NCBI GenBank assembly: GCA_021770245.1 | Contig: JAETRI010000007.1 | Coordinates: 62,001-126,000 of the forward strand | Length of the DNA: 64,000 bases | Origin: Lachnospiraceae bacterium | GTDB taxonomy: Bacteria > Bacillota > Clostridia > Lachnospirales > Lachnospiraceae | Direction: 5' to 3' | In this document: one piece after another, positions 10,459 through 24,403 of the stretch | Numbering within the stretch: the stretch's first letter is position 1 | Layout: each line of letters opens with the position of its first letter | The notes under the pieces: generated by a model | The model's database searches: none | Seen by the model: the letters and a program-made list of their open reading frames with translations, nothing else | Told to the model about the DNA's origin: nothing | Made by a program: the position numbers and the translations under genes

Positions 10459-11211
10459 ATGAAGATTGGATATGCGATGTATTCGGCACGGGATCTGACG
10501 ACCGACCCTGCCTCTATGAGAAAGGTTCTGAAGGCACTTTCGGAAATGGGATATGAAGGGGTTGAATTTTTTCTGTACAACGGTACGGATGCTTCGGAGC
10601 TGAGGGCCATGCTGGGGGAATATTCCCTTACGGCGATCGGAACCCATGTGCATAAGCCCCGCTGGGATGCGGATACACAGGGGGAAATCGCTTACGCACA
10701 GCAGGCGGGAATCCCGTATCTGGTGTACCCCTGGATAGAACCTGCCCTGCGGAATGAGACATTTTATCAAAGCCTTCCTAAAATACTGAAGGACCTGTCC
10801 GCATTATGTGAAGAAAAGGGTATTCATCTTCAATATCATAATCATGATTTTGAATTTGAAAAGCTGGCCGGGGAACCGGTATTGGACTATCTGATGGGCA
10901 GGGAGGATTCTTTCACCCTGGAACTGGATACCTTCTGGGCCCGGTATGCCGGAGCGGATGCCGTGGCTTACATGAAGAAATACGGCAGCAGGATCCCCAT
11001 GATTCATGTCAAGGATTATCTGGGAGAGAAGGATGGGGGAATGGCCTTTACGGCGATCGGCACCGGGAAGATGGACAATACGGAGGTGATCAGAGCGGCC
11101 AGGGAACAGGGAAAGGAATGGCTGATCGTGGAGCTGGATAACAGCCCGCTGGATCCTCTGGAGAGCGCACGGATCAGCATAGAGGCAATTCGGAGGATTC
11201 TGAGCCAATAA
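10459..11211 (+). CDS. Sugar phosphate isomerase/epimerase (xylose isomerase-like TIM barrel)
   Basis: GYEGVEFF, LQYHNHDFEFE, LELDTFWARYAG, MIHVKDY. Confidence 0.85.
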   Translation: MKIGYAMYSARDLTTDPASMRKVLKALSEMGYEGVEFFLYNGTDASELRAMLGEYSLTAIGTHVHKPRWDADTQGEIAYAQQAGIPYLVYPWIEPALRNETFYQSLPKILKDLSALCEEKGIHLQYHNHDFEFEKLAGEPVLDYLMGREDSFTLELDTFWARYAGADAVAYMKKYGSRIPMIHVKDYLGEKDGGMAFTAIGTGKMDNTEVIRAAREQGKEWLIVELDNSPLDPLESARISIEAIRRILSQ

Positions 11212-11467
11212 ACCATGCACCATGCCTGACGCGGCCGTCTTAAGGCCATGGCCGCTCAGCCCCGGATGCTTTCAGGACGGCAGCCGGGAACGGCATGCCC
11301 GCCGTCCTGAGGAGCCTCAGGCAGGTGGGCATCAAGAGAGGCCGGATACGCTTCCTTCTTAATCGTACCCGGCGGACATATGAAAAGAAGCAGATATGAT
11401 ATAGAAAGAAATGGCGCAGCCCCTGGACCGAAGGAGCCGCGTCATTTTTTGATGGATTAAAAACGGG

Positions 11468-11508
11468 GCCTTTGCGGCCGCAGGGCCATTCATGCGTTTA
11501 GCGTGGGT
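11468..11508. repeat. Remnant right arm of the large palindromic element
   Basis: gcggccgcagggccattcatgcgtttagcgtg matches the right end of copy 3. Confidence 0.75.
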
Positions 11509-11549
11509 ACAGGCCTTCCTTCCGGCTCCGTAAAGTTTGTATACAAACA

Positions 11550-11578
11550 TTGAAAACCATAGAGCTTTGTGATAGGAT
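11550..11578 (+). promoter_or_regulatory. Candidate sigma-A-type promoter upstream of ywlC (TTGAAA-17-TAGGAT)
   Basis: Sequence match only; a palindrome gtttgtatacaaac lies just upstream. Confidence 0.45.
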
Positions 11579-11668
11579 AAGGATTGAAAATCATGGAAGA
11601 GTGTGCTCCGGAAGCCCTGCGGGCGTCCCGGATGCCGAAAACGGAATGAAAAGGGCACGTAAAAGCGG

Positions 11669-12718
11669 ATGAAGACCCGATATGAAGTGATCGACGGCAG
11701 CAGCCGGGACGAAGAAAGGATAGGAAGGGCAGGGAAGATCCTGAAGGCAGGCGGATTGGTGGCCTTTCCCACGGAAACGGTTTACGGCCTGGGAGGGGAT
11801 GCGTTGAATCCGGCTTCGTCGCGGAAAATCTATGCCGCAAAGGGGAGGCCTTCGGACAACCCTCTGATCGTCCACATCTGCCGTTGGGAAGACATCCACA
11901 CCATTGCGGAGGACCTTCGGGGAACGGCAAAGCGGCTGGCGGATGCATTCTGGCCCGGGCCGCTGACGATGATCCTGCCGAAGAAGGAAATCGTTCCGCC
12001 GGAAACCACGGGCGGGCTTCCCACGGTGGCGGTGCGTTTCCCCTCTCATCCCGTGGCGCAGCGTCTGATCGAGGCCGCCGGGGGATATGTGGCGGCGCCC
12101 AGCGCCAATGCCTCGGGCAGGCCGAGCCCCACGACGGCCCGGTATGTGGCGGAGGACATGGACGGAAGAATCGATATGATCCTGGACGGAGGGGAAGTGG
12201 GAATCGGGCTGGAGTCCACGATCGTGGATCTGAGCGGCGAAGAACCGATGATCCTGCGGCCGGGTTATGTGACGCAGGAAATGCTGGAGCAGGTGCTGGA
12301 CGGCGTGCGCGTGGACGAAACCATCCTGAACGGGAAATCGCCCGAAAGGCCCAAGGCGCCCGGCATGAAATACCGGCATTACGCCCCCAGGGGGGAACTG
12401 TCGGTGGTGGAAGGGGATGCCTCCCGGGTGCGGGAGACGATCGTACGGATGTGCGCTGCGGCGGAGGCGGCGGGAAAGAAGACCGGCGTCATAGCCACGG
12501 ACGAATCGGCAGGAGCCTATCGGGCGGACAGCGTGAAAAGCGTGGGAAGCCGGGGGGATGAGGCGGCGATCGCCCACAGCCTGTACCGGATTCTGCGGGA
12601 ATTCGACGAGGAAGGGGTGGACGTGATCTATTCGGAAGCCTTTTCCAGCCGAGGGATGGGACAGGCGATTATGAACCGGCTTCTGAAGGCGGCGGGGCAT
12701 CATGTGATCGAGGTATAG
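11669..12718 (+). CDS. ywlC: L-threonylcarbamoyladenylate synthase (Sua5/YwlC/YrdC)
   Basis: GGLVAFPTETVYGLGGDAL, KGRPSDNPLIVHI, PSANASGRPSPT; C-terminal Sua5 domain KAPGMKYRHYAPRGEL. Confidence 0.93.
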   Translation: MKTRYEVIDGSSRDEERIGRAGKILKAGGLVAFPTETVYGLGGDALNPASSRKIYAAKGRPSDNPLIVHICRWEDIHTIAEDLRGTAKRLADAFWPGPLTMILPKKEIVPPETTGGLPTVAVRFPSHPVAQRLIEAAGGYVAAPSANASGRPSPTTARYVAEDMDGRIDMILDGGEVGIGLESTIVDLSGEEPMILRPGYVTQEMLEQVLDGVRVDETILNGKSPERPKAPGMKYRHYAPRGELSVVEGDASRVRETIVRMCAAAEAAGKKTGVIATDESAGAYRADSVKSVGSRGDEAAIAHSLYRILREFDEEGVDVIYSEAFSSRGMGQAIMNRLLKAAGHHVIEV

Positions 12719-12789
12719 GTTGAAAAATAAGCCCGATGGCTTATTTTTCAGCTGCCATTTGTGCCGTCTGCGGCGGCGGAACGGGAGGG
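12719..12789 (+). repeat. Partial family 2 cassette upstream of rpiB
   Basis: ggttgaaaaataagcccgatggcttatttttcagctgccatttgtgccgtctgcggcggcggaacgggaggg. Confidence 0.85.
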
Positions 12790-13230
12790 ATGATGAAAAT
12801 AGCGTTGGGAAGCGACCATGGCGGATATGAACTGAAACAGGAGGTGATCCGGTATCTGGATAAAAAAGGGATCGAATGGGAGGATTACGGATGCTGCAGC
12901 CGGGAATCCTGCGATTATCCCGAATTCGGAAGAGCGGCCGCCAAGGCGGTTGCTGCGGGGAAGTGCGATAGGGGAATCGTGATCTGTACCACGGGAATCG
13001 GGATTTCCATGGTGGCCAATAAGGTTCCGAAGATCCGGTGCGCGGTTTGCGCCGATACGGTGAGCGCCAGGCTCACCCGGGAGCATAACGATGCCAACAT
13101 GCTGGCCATGGGGGCCGGGATAATCGGGAAGAACCTGGCGCTTTCCATCGTGGAAACATTTCTTGATACCCCTTTTTCCAGAGAGGAAAAGCATGCACGC
13201 AGGATACGTGCCATCGAAGAGGAAGCTTAA
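12790..13230 (+). CDS. rpiB: Ribose 5-phosphate isomerase B
   Basis: [32 protein letters not shown]. Confidence 0.92.
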   Translation: MMKIALGSDHGGYELKQEVIRYLDKKGIEWEDYGCCSRESCDYPEFGRAAAKAVAAGKCDRGIVICTTGIGISMVANKVPKIRCAVCADTVSARLTREHNDANMLAMGAGIIGKNLALSIVETFLDTPFSREEKHARRIRAIEEEA

Positions 13231-13261
13231 GGCAGGAGACCGCAAAAGGAGGGAAAGTACT

Positions 13262-13891
13262 ATGGCAAAGACAGTGATTATGGATCATCCGTTGATCCAG
13301 CACAAAATCGGTTACATCAGACGGATCGAAACGGGAACGAAGGACTTCCGCCAGACCATCGGGGAGATTGCGATGCTCATCTGCTACGAGGCGACGAGAA
13401 ACCTGCCTCTTACGGACGTGGAAATCACAACGCCCATCTGCAAGGCTACGGCGAAGGAGCTGAAGGGAAAGAAAATGGCGGTGGTCCCTATCCTCCGGGC
13501 CGGGATCGGCATGGTGGACGGGGTATTGGAGCTGATCCCTGCGGCTAAGGTGGGGCATATCGGCCTGTATCGGGATCCGCAGACCCTGGAGCCGGTAGAA
13601 TACTATTGCAAGCTGCCGGCCGACTGCGCGGAGCGGGAGGTCTTCGTGGTGGATCCCATGCTGGCCACCGGCGGCTCTTCCGTGGCGGCCATCCGGATGC
13701 TGAAGGAAAAGGGATGCAGGAAGATCCATTTCATGTGTATCATTGCGGCGCCGGAGGGGATTGCCAGGATGCAGAAAGAACACCCGGATGTGGATCTGTA
13801 TGTGGGGGCCCTGGACGAGAAGCTGAACGACCACGGCTATATCGTGCCCGGCCTGGGAGATGCGGGAGACCGGATTTTCGGGACAAAATAA
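13262..13891 (+). CDS. upp: Uracil phosphoribosyltransferase
   Basis: [25 protein letters not shown]. Confidence 0.96.
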   Translation: MAKTVIMDHPLIQHKIGYIRRIETGTKDFRQTIGEIAMLICYEATRNLPLTDVEITTPICKATAKELKGKKMAVVPILRAGIGMVDGVLELIPAAKVGHIGLYRDPQTLEPVEYYCKLPADCAEREVFVVDPMLATGGSSVAAIRMLKEKGCRKIHFMCIIAAPEGIARMQKEHPDVDLYVGALDEKLNDHGYIVPGLGDAGDRIFGTK

Positions 13892-14039
13892 AGGGAAGCG
13901 GGCCGCGGCTTTGCTGCAAAACGGCCTGTGATCGTTTGGCAATCGGGAATGGATGCCGGGTAACCCGGAAGCGTTGCCTTATGCAGGAAAATTCCCTCTG
14001 AATGGAGAGCCGCCTTAAGGCGGCAGAACGGCGGTTGGA

Positions 14040-14519
14040 ATGAAGAGAGAGGATTATATATCCTGGGACGAATATTTTATGGGGGTGGCCAAGCTGTCCG
14101 GCCTTCGGTCAAAGGATCCCAGCACCCAGGTAGGGGCATGCATTGTCAGCAGCGATAACAAGATCCTTTCCATGGGATATAACGGTTTCCCGATGGGATG
14201 CTCGGACGATGTTTTTCCCTGGGAAAAGACCGGAGAGGAAGAGGATACCAAATACCCTTACGTGACACACAGCGAGCTGAACGCCATCCTGAATTACCGG
14301 GGAGGAAGCCTGGCCGGGGCGCGCCTGTACGTGTCGCTGTTTCCCTGCAACGAATGCGCCAAGGCCATTATTCAAAGCGGCATCAAGGAGATCGTCTATG
14401 GATGCGACAAATATGCGCAGCAGATGTCCGTGCGCACGTCCAAAAGGATGCTGGATGCGGCGGGGGTGGCATACCGCAGATATGAACCGACGGGGCGCGT
14501 GGTGACGATGGAGCTGTAG
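14040..14519 (+). CDS. dCMP deaminase / cytidine-deoxycytidylate deaminase family (ComEB-like)
   Basis: HSELNAI, PCNECAKAI zinc motif; DPSTQVGACIV. Confidence 0.9.
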   Translation: MKREDYISWDEYFMGVAKLSGLRSKDPSTQVGACIVSSDNKILSMGYNGFPMGCSDDVFPWEKTGEEEDTKYPYVTHSELNAILNYRGGSLAGARLYVSLFPCNECAKAIIQSGIKEIVYGCDKYAQQMSVRTSKRMLDAAGVAYRRYEPTGRVVTMEL

Positions 14520-14656
14520 AAGCCCGCCGTGAAAACTTCGATTCCCCGTTCCGGGCCGGAGCGGGCAGGCAGGAACGAGCAGACGGGAAACCACATACGC
14601 GCTTTCCCGCCGCGCTGCCGCAAAGGACGCGGCATGGAGGTTAAAGGAGAAACCGG

Positions 14657-15817
14657 ATGAGGATGACGGTGTGGCGCAGGCTCATTGCCGTTTTGCTGGC
14701 TCTGGGAATGGTTACGGTTCCCCATATCAATATTGACGCTACTTCGGAGACCAGGAAGAAGCTGGAGGAGGCGAAGCAGCTACGGAATGCAACGGAAGAC
14801 CAAAAGGACCAGCGGGAAGAGAATATCGATAACATGGAGGCCGCTCAGACGGGCCTGCGCGGAGAACTGGCAAACCTGAACGAACAGCTCGCGGCGGTGA
14901 GCGAAAACCTGGAACGGATAGAGAACAACATCCTCGAAAAGAACGAGGAGATCCTAAAAACCCAGGAGGAGCTGCGGCAGGCCAGGGAGACGGAGGAGTG
15001 GCAGTATACCTGTCTGAAAAAAAGGATTCAGTATACCTATGAGAAAAGCGGCCACCTGTATCTGGAAGCGCTGTTTTCTTCCCTGTCCTTCGGCGACTTT
15101 CTGAATATGTCGGAATATTTTGAACAGCTGGCGGAGTACGACCAGGAGATGCTGGCCAGCTATAAAAAGGCCAGGCGGGATGTGGAAGAGGCGGAAGCCA
15201 GGCTGGAAGAAGAAAAAGCGGATCTGGAGGAGATGAAAGCGGACGCGGAGGCGGAACATGAAAAGTTCTCCGGCCTGATCGATCGGACGAAGGGAAACAT
15301 ATCCGCCTATTCCAACCAGATTGCCAGCGCGGAGGCGGAGGTGGATATTCTGGAGGCCCAGATCGCCGCCCAGAACGAGAATATCGCGGCGCTGCAGAAA
15401 CAGCTGGAGGAGGAAATCGCCAAATCGCGTCTGGCGGCCCAGTCCAGCTGGAGAGATATTTCGGAGGTTACTTTTACGGAGGACGACCGATATCTGCTGG
15501 CAAATCTGATTTACTGTGAAGCGGGCGGAGAGCCTTATGAAGGCCAGGTGGCGGTGGGGGCGGTCGTCATCAACCGCGTCCTCAGTTCGGTCTATCCCAA
15601 CAGCCTGTCCGGCGTGATCTATCAAAACCGCCAGTTCGAGCCGGTTTCCACGGGCCGTCTCGCTTTGGCCCTGGCAGAGAACCGGGCCACGGCCAGGTGC
15701 TACCAGGCGGCGGATGAGGCCATGAGCGGGGTGACGAACGTGGGGAACTGCGTGTATTTCAGGACGCCGATCCCGGGCCTGGAGGGGATCCGCATCGGAG
15801 GGCACGTCTTTTATTAA
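14657..15817 (+). CDS. Secreted cell wall hydrolase: signal peptide, long coiled coil, C-terminal SleB/CwlJ-type domain
   Basis: Signal peptide; coiled coil rich in E/K/A; LANLIYCEAGGEPYEGQVAVGAVVINRVLS Hydrolase_2 motif. Confidence 0.85.
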   Translation: MRMTVWRRLIAVLLALGMVTVPHINIDATSETRKKLEEAKQLRNATEDQKDQREENIDNMEAAQTGLRGELANLNEQLAAVSENLERIENNILEKNEEILKTQEELRQARETEEWQYTCLKKRIQYTYEKSGHLYLEALFSSLSFGDFLNMSEYFEQLAEYDQEMLASYKKARRDVEEAEARLEEEKADLEEMKADAEAEHEKFSGLIDRTKGNISAYSNQIASAEAEVDILEAQIAAQNENIAALQKQLEEEIAKSRLAAQSSWRDISEVTFTEDDRYLLANLIYCEAGGEPYEGQVAVGAVVINRVLSSVYPNSLSGVIYQNRQFEPVSTGRLALALAENRATARCYQAADEAMSGVTNVGNCVYFRTPIPGLEGIRIGGHVFY

Positions 15818-15905
15818 ATCCGGCGGCGCGAGGAAACATTTCCGCAATCCGGGCCGGGAAGCGCAGCCGCCTGGCCCGGCGGGGCCAGCCGAAGGCGATG
15901 GCCGT

Positions 15906-16442
15906 TCAGCCCCGGTTCTGCCGGGCCTGTCCGCAAAGCGCCTGCTGGGCGGAAGACAAAACGCCTGCCTGAAAACCGTCCATGGGGGCGGAAAGTTCCG
16001 CCAGCCTGCCGCCGTAGATCTGCGTTAAGAGATGATCCAGAGAGCGCAGGGCGGATCTCAGGAGCGCCTGGGAAAGCAGGCCCTGTTCCAGCGCATCGGA
16101 AATCTCGCTCAGATCCACCACCTTCACGAAGCCGTCCGGATAGATAATAACGTCGGCCAGCAGGTCGGTGGCGATGAGGGAATTGTCCTCCGGATTAAAA
16201 TCGCAGGAAATAATATCGCAGTAATGATAGAGGAGCCGTCCGTCCGGGGCGTAAAACCGGCTGATCTTATAGCCCCTTTTCAGATAATAACAGGAGAACC
16301 CGTGATCCAGATCCTTTCTGGGCCGAAGCGCCCTCCAGCCGGTCACCAGGATATCGGGATCGTGCCTGAGAATCACATCGTCCTTTAACAGGATACATTC
16401 ATCCGGAATCAGACGTCTACGATATAGAACGGGATCGCTCAT
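15906..16442 (-). CDS. DUF402 family protein
   Basis: MSDPVLYRRRLIPDECILLKDDVIL..., YCDIISCDFNPEDNSLIATDLLADVIIYPDG typical of DUF402. Confidence 0.7.
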   Translation of the reverse strand: MSDPVLYRRRLIPDECILLKDDVILRHDPDILVTGWRALRPRKDLDHGFSCYYLKRGYKISRFYAPDGRLLYHYCDIISCDFNPEDNSLIATDLLADVIIYPDGFVKVVDLSEISDALEQGLLSQALLRSALRSLDHLLTQIYGGRLAELSAPMDGFQAGVLSSAQQALCGQARQNRG

Positions 16443-16778
16443 AATGTGCTCCCTTCTGCGCGCCTCGGCGCACGCTTTGCCAGGGCGGGATCGCACCCTT
16501 TTTGGTTTCCTTTTGCAAATCCTCTTCCCGCATTTCCCGAACCGGAGAAACAAAAACGATCCCCATATCCGGCTTCTGTGTGTATTGCATTCAGTATAGG
16601 CTATAACCATCGTTTATTCAACCGTAAAATCGGCCTGTCCCCGAATTTTTTAACCGTGTCGGCGAAGGGGGCAGCGTGAAATCGAAGATTTCACGATCCT
16701 GATTTGCCTGCCCGCCAAAACGGGCGGCCCGAACTTATCCGTACAGAAAAAAGTACAAGGAAAGAACGATTGTTTCGG

Positions 16779-16807
16779 TAGACAAAAACCCGAAAACTGG
16801 TTATAAT
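16779..16807 (+). promoter_or_regulatory. Candidate promoter of the ATP synthase operon (TAGACA-17-TATAAT)
   Basis: Consensus -10 TATAAT at 16802 with 17-nt spacing from TAGACA. Confidence 0.55.
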
Positions 16808-16875
16808 CATAACTGGGCATTTTTTGCCGGAAAATAGACAGAAAGACTATATACCGTGAACGGAGGATAAGGCCG

Positions 16876-17133
16876 ATGAAACCGGACAAGAATGTATTCC
16901 GTTATCTGACGCTGATCTCACAGTTCGGCATCTATATGCTGGTCCCGATTTTCCTGTGCTCCTTTGCAGGGATTTTCCTGGACGAAAAGCTGGGGACATC
17001 CTTCTGGATGGTCCTTCTGTTCTTTGTCGGAGCCTTGGCAGGGTTCCGGAATATCTATGTATTGTCGTGTAAGCTGACCGGAAAGAAGGGAAATGGCCGC
17101 CGTTATGAAAAACCTTCTGGAAAAGATAAATGA
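16876..17133 (+). CDS. AtpZ/AtpI-family protein
   Basis: Two TM segments, FRYLTLISQFGIYMLVPIFLCSFAGIFLDEKLGTS; first gene of atp operon. Confidence 0.8.
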   Translation: MKPDKNVFRYLTLISQFGIYMLVPIFLCSFAGIFLDEKLGTSFWMVLLFFVGALAGFRNIYVLSCKLTGKKGNGRRYEKPSGKDK

Positions 17134-17524
17134 AACGGTGAAGGAAATGTGGGCCGGTATGTTCCTGTGGGGACTTGTCTGCCAGACGGTGCCGGTATGG
17201 TTTATAGAAGACAGGATGGGATACAGCCTGGGGCTCTGGATCGGCGTTGCGCTGGCCGGGGCTGCAGCTTATCATATGTGGTGGGCCCTGGATAAAGGGC
17301 TGGATGATGAAGGGACTGCGCAGGGGTATATCAGGAAACAGGGACTGATACGATATGGCGTGATCGTTGCGGCCTTTGGGATTCTGATGTTCACGGATGT
17401 GGCGGACCCCCTGGCCGCTTTCCTCGGTATCATGGGATTGAAGGCCGGGGCGTACTTACAGCCGTTCCTTCACAAAAGATTTCATCACGGAGAAAATGAA
17501 GCCAAGAAGGAGGTGAAACTATGA
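17093..17524 (+). CDS. ATP synthase subunit I (AtpI-like membrane protein)
   Basis: Four-TM small protein immediately before atpB. Confidence 0.65.
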   Translation: MAAVMKNLLEKINETVKEMWAGMFLWGLVCQTVPVWFIEDRMGYSLGLWIGVALAGAAAYHMWWALDKGLDDEGTAQGYIRKQGLIRYGVIVAAFGILMFTDVADPLAAFLGIMGLKAGAYLQPFLHKRFHHGENEAKKEVKL

Positions 17525-18240
17525 TGAATGGCATATTGCTGTCCGAAGGATCGGATGTGGATTTTATGATCCATGGGGTGTTTTCCTATGAATTTTTCGG
17601 ACAGAAGGTATGGATAACGACCACGCATGTGTGTCTGCTGATCGTCATGCTGGTGCTGATCGGTTTTGCGATTGCGGCTAACCGGGTGATGAAGCACGCT
17701 TCGGAGGTTCCCGGCACGTTCCAGAATATCGTGGAACTGGTGGTGGAGAAGCTGGACGGCATGATCCATGGCGTCATGGGAAAGAACGCGGCGAAATTTG
17801 CCAACTATATCGGCACGATTTTCATTTTTATCCTGATCAGCAATATTTCGGGCCTGTTTGGCTTAAGGCCGCCTACCGCGGACTACGGGGTGACGCTGCC
17901 TCTGGGTATTCTCACCTTTATCCTGATTCACTTTAACAAGTTCAAGTATCAGAAGGTGTCAGGCGTGATCAAGGGACTATGCGAGCCCTGGCCCATCTGG
18001 GCGCCGATCAACATCATCGGCGATGTGGCAGTGCCGATTTCCCTGTCGCTGCGTCTGTTCGCCAACGTGCTTTCGGGTACGGTGATGATGGCGCTGGTGT
18101 ACGGGCTGCTGAAATGGGTCGCGGTTTTCTGGCCGGCAGTGCTGCATGTTTATTTTGACCTTTTTTCAGGCGCGATCCAGACATACGTATTCTGTATGCT
18201 GACGATGACCTATATCTCGGATGCCATTGGCAGCGAGTAA
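17521..18240 (+). CDS. atpB: F0F1 ATP synthase subunit a
   Basis: SLSLRLFANVLSGTVMMAL, AIQTYVFCMLTMTYI. Confidence 0.95.
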   Translation: MMNGILLSEGSDVDFMIHGVFSYEFFGQKVWITTTHVCLLIVMLVLIGFAIAANRVMKHASEVPGTFQNIVELVVEKLDGMIHGVMGKNAAKFANYIGTIFIFILISNISGLFGLRPPTADYGVTLPLGILTFILIHFNKFKYQKVSGVIKGLCEPWPIWAPINIIGDVAVPISLSLRLFANVLSGTVMMALVYGLLKWVAVFWPAVLHVYFDLFSGAIQTYVFCMLTMTYISDAIGSE

Positions 18241-18627
<387 letters not shown>

Positions 18628-18674
18628 GGTTAAGCCTCGATCTGATACAAATTTTAAGAAAGGAGGCTTGAATC

Positions 18675-19238
18675 TTGACTATGAAATTAGCGTGGGCAGC
18701 TCTTTTGTCCGCAGATACGATGGCGCCCCGCCTGTTCGATCTGGATTTCCAGCTGCTGGCGGATTCGCTGCTTACGATCATCGCGGTCTTTGTCCTGTTT
18801 TTCGCGCTGTCCTATTTCCTTTTCAACCCGGCAAGGGAATTCCTGAAAAAGAGACAGGATAAGATCAGGGACGAACTGGATGAGGCGAAGGCCGGCCAGG
18901 AAGAAGCTGCCGCATTAAAGAAAGAGTACGAAGACAAGCTTGCGAATATCAATAAAGAAGCGGATGAGATCTTAAGCGCTGCCAGGAAGAAGGCTGCGGC
19001 GAACGAGACCCGGATCGTGGCGGATGCGAAGGGCGAAGCGGCCCGGATCATCTCCAGGGCAAAGGTGGAGGCGGAGCTTGAGAAGAAGAAGATGGCCGAC
19101 GATGTGAAGAAGGAAATGGTATCCTTAGCATCCGTGCTTGCCGGCAAGGTGGTGGGTACCTCCATCGATGCATCCATGCAGGACGGCCTGATTGACGAGA
19201 CTCTGAAGGAAATAGGTGATAGCACATGGCTAAGCTAG
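18675..19238 (+). CDS. atpF: F0F1 ATP synthase subunit b
   Basis: N-terminal TM, YFLFNPAREFLKKRQDKIRDELDEAK coiled coil; TTG start in track. Confidence 0.93.
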   Translation: MTMKLAWAALLSADTMAPRLFDLDFQLLADSLLTIIAVFVLFFALSYFLFNPAREFLKKRQDKIRDELDEAKAGQEEAAALKKEYEDKLANINKEADEILSAARKKAAANETRIVADAKGEAARIISRAKVEAELEKKKMADDVKKEMVSLASVLAGKVVGTSIDASMQDGLIDETLKEIGDSTWLS

Positions 19239-19771
19239 TCTCAGAAACGTATGGGGACGCGTTGTTTGGCCTGGGGCTGGAAAAAGGCCTGGTGGACAGC
19301 CTGATGGAAGAGATCGGAGAAATGCGGAAAATCCTTTCGGCTAATCCGGATTTTTCCAGATTGATGAACCATCCGGACATCGGCAGGGACGATAAGCTGG
19401 GGATCCTTTCCAAGGTGTTTGAGGGGAGGCTTTCCGACACGTTGTTCGGTTTTATCAGGGTCCTGGTCGTAAAAGGCCGTTACGGCGCGATCGACGATAT
19501 CTTTACTTATTATACGGACAGATATAAAGAATATCACAGGATCGGCGTGGCATATGTCACTTCCGCTGTGGATCTGACGCAGGGTCAGAAGGAAAAGATA
19601 GAGAAAAGGCTGCTTGAAACCACAGGCTTTGCCGGGATGGAAATGCATTTTTCCGTGGACGCAGGGCTGATCGGCGGACTGGTCATCAGGATCGGCGACA
19701 GGGTGGTGGACTCAAGCATCCGCTCCAGGCTGGACGGGCTGCAGCGGCAGCTCATGAAGGTTCAGTTATAA
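19226..19771 (+). CDS. atpH: F0F1 ATP synthase subunit delta
   Basis: OSCP-type; C-terminal DAGLIGGLVIRIGDRVVDSSIRSRLDGLQRQL. Confidence 0.95.
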   Translation: MAKLVSETYGDALFGLGLEKGLVDSLMEEIGEMRKILSANPDFSRLMNHPDIGRDDKLGILSKVFEGRLSDTLFGFIRVLVVKGRYGAIDDIFTYYTDRYKEYHRIGVAYVTSAVDLTQGQKEKIEKRLLETTGFAGMEMHFSVDAGLIGGLVIRIGDRVVDSSIRSRLDGLQRQLMKVQL

Positions 19772-19810
19772 ATGGGTGCACAAACGCGCCGACAGATTAA
19801 GGAAGGTTGA

Positions 19811-21322
<1,512 letters not shown>

Positions 21323-21340
21323 AAAGCAGGGTGAACAGAT

Positions 21341-23651
<2,311 letters not shown>

Positions 23652-23656
23652 GGGGT

Positions 23657-24067
23657 GTGCTTATGGCAGATGACAGGAATTTTACATTGAAGATCATCAC
23701 ACCGGAGCGCGTGTTCTACGAAGGAGCGGTGACCATGGTGGAATTCAATACCACGGAGGGGGAGATCGGCATCTACAAAGGCCATATCCCCATGACTGTC
23801 ATGATCAAGCCCGGCATCCTTACCATTACCGAAGAAGAGGGAAAGAAAGAAGCCGCTCTTCATGCCGGTTTTGTGGAAATCCTTCCTGAGAAGGTAACCG
23901 TGCTGGCTGAGGTGGTGGAATGGCCGGAGGAAATTGACGAAGACCGTGCAAAGGCCGCTCTGGAACGGGCGGAGGAGCGCATCAAGGCTCAGGAGGCGGA
24001 CACGGACATGGCGAGGGCAGAAACCGCGCTTGCCAGGGCCGTGGCGCGTATAGAGGTATTAAAATAA
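23657..24067 (+). CDS. atpC: F0F1 ATP synthase subunit epsilon
   Basis: FTLKIITPERVFYEG...GEIGIYKGHIPM; directly follows atpD. Confidence 0.95.
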   Translation: MLMADDRNFTLKIITPERVFYEGAVTMVEFNTTEGEIGIYKGHIPMTVMIKPGILTITEEEGKKEAALHAGFVEILPEKVTVLAEVVEWPEEIDEDRAKAALERAEERIKAQEADTDMARAETALARAVARIEVLK

Positions 24068-24403
24068 GGGATACCGCTTCGGGCGGATATCCCGATCCCG
24101 GTGGCAGCTGCCGGACGGGCGGAAAGACCGTCCGGCAGCCATACGGGGAATGAGGAGGGCGGAACCGTCGGGAAGAAGGGCGGCATTGCGAAGATAACGG
24201 AGGTGAATCGTTATTTTCGCAATGCTGCTCTAAAATTGCGGCGGTTCCGCTTTTATAACAGGCGCAGGGAGGATGCGGCCTGCGGCGGTATTTTGTCTGC
24301 GGCGGCAAAAACCGTTTGCGGCCTGCGGCGGTACTTTTGTCTGCGGCGGAAATCGTTTGGGATCCGTACTAAGAATTCCGCCCATGGCGGAGAGGGGGCA
24401 GCG

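Noticed and set aside
14591-14641. Separate promoter or terminator for the SleB-like gene
   Set aside because: The sequence is explained as a partial family 2 hairpin-SD tail (gctgccgcaaaggacgcggcatggagg); no clear -10/-35.
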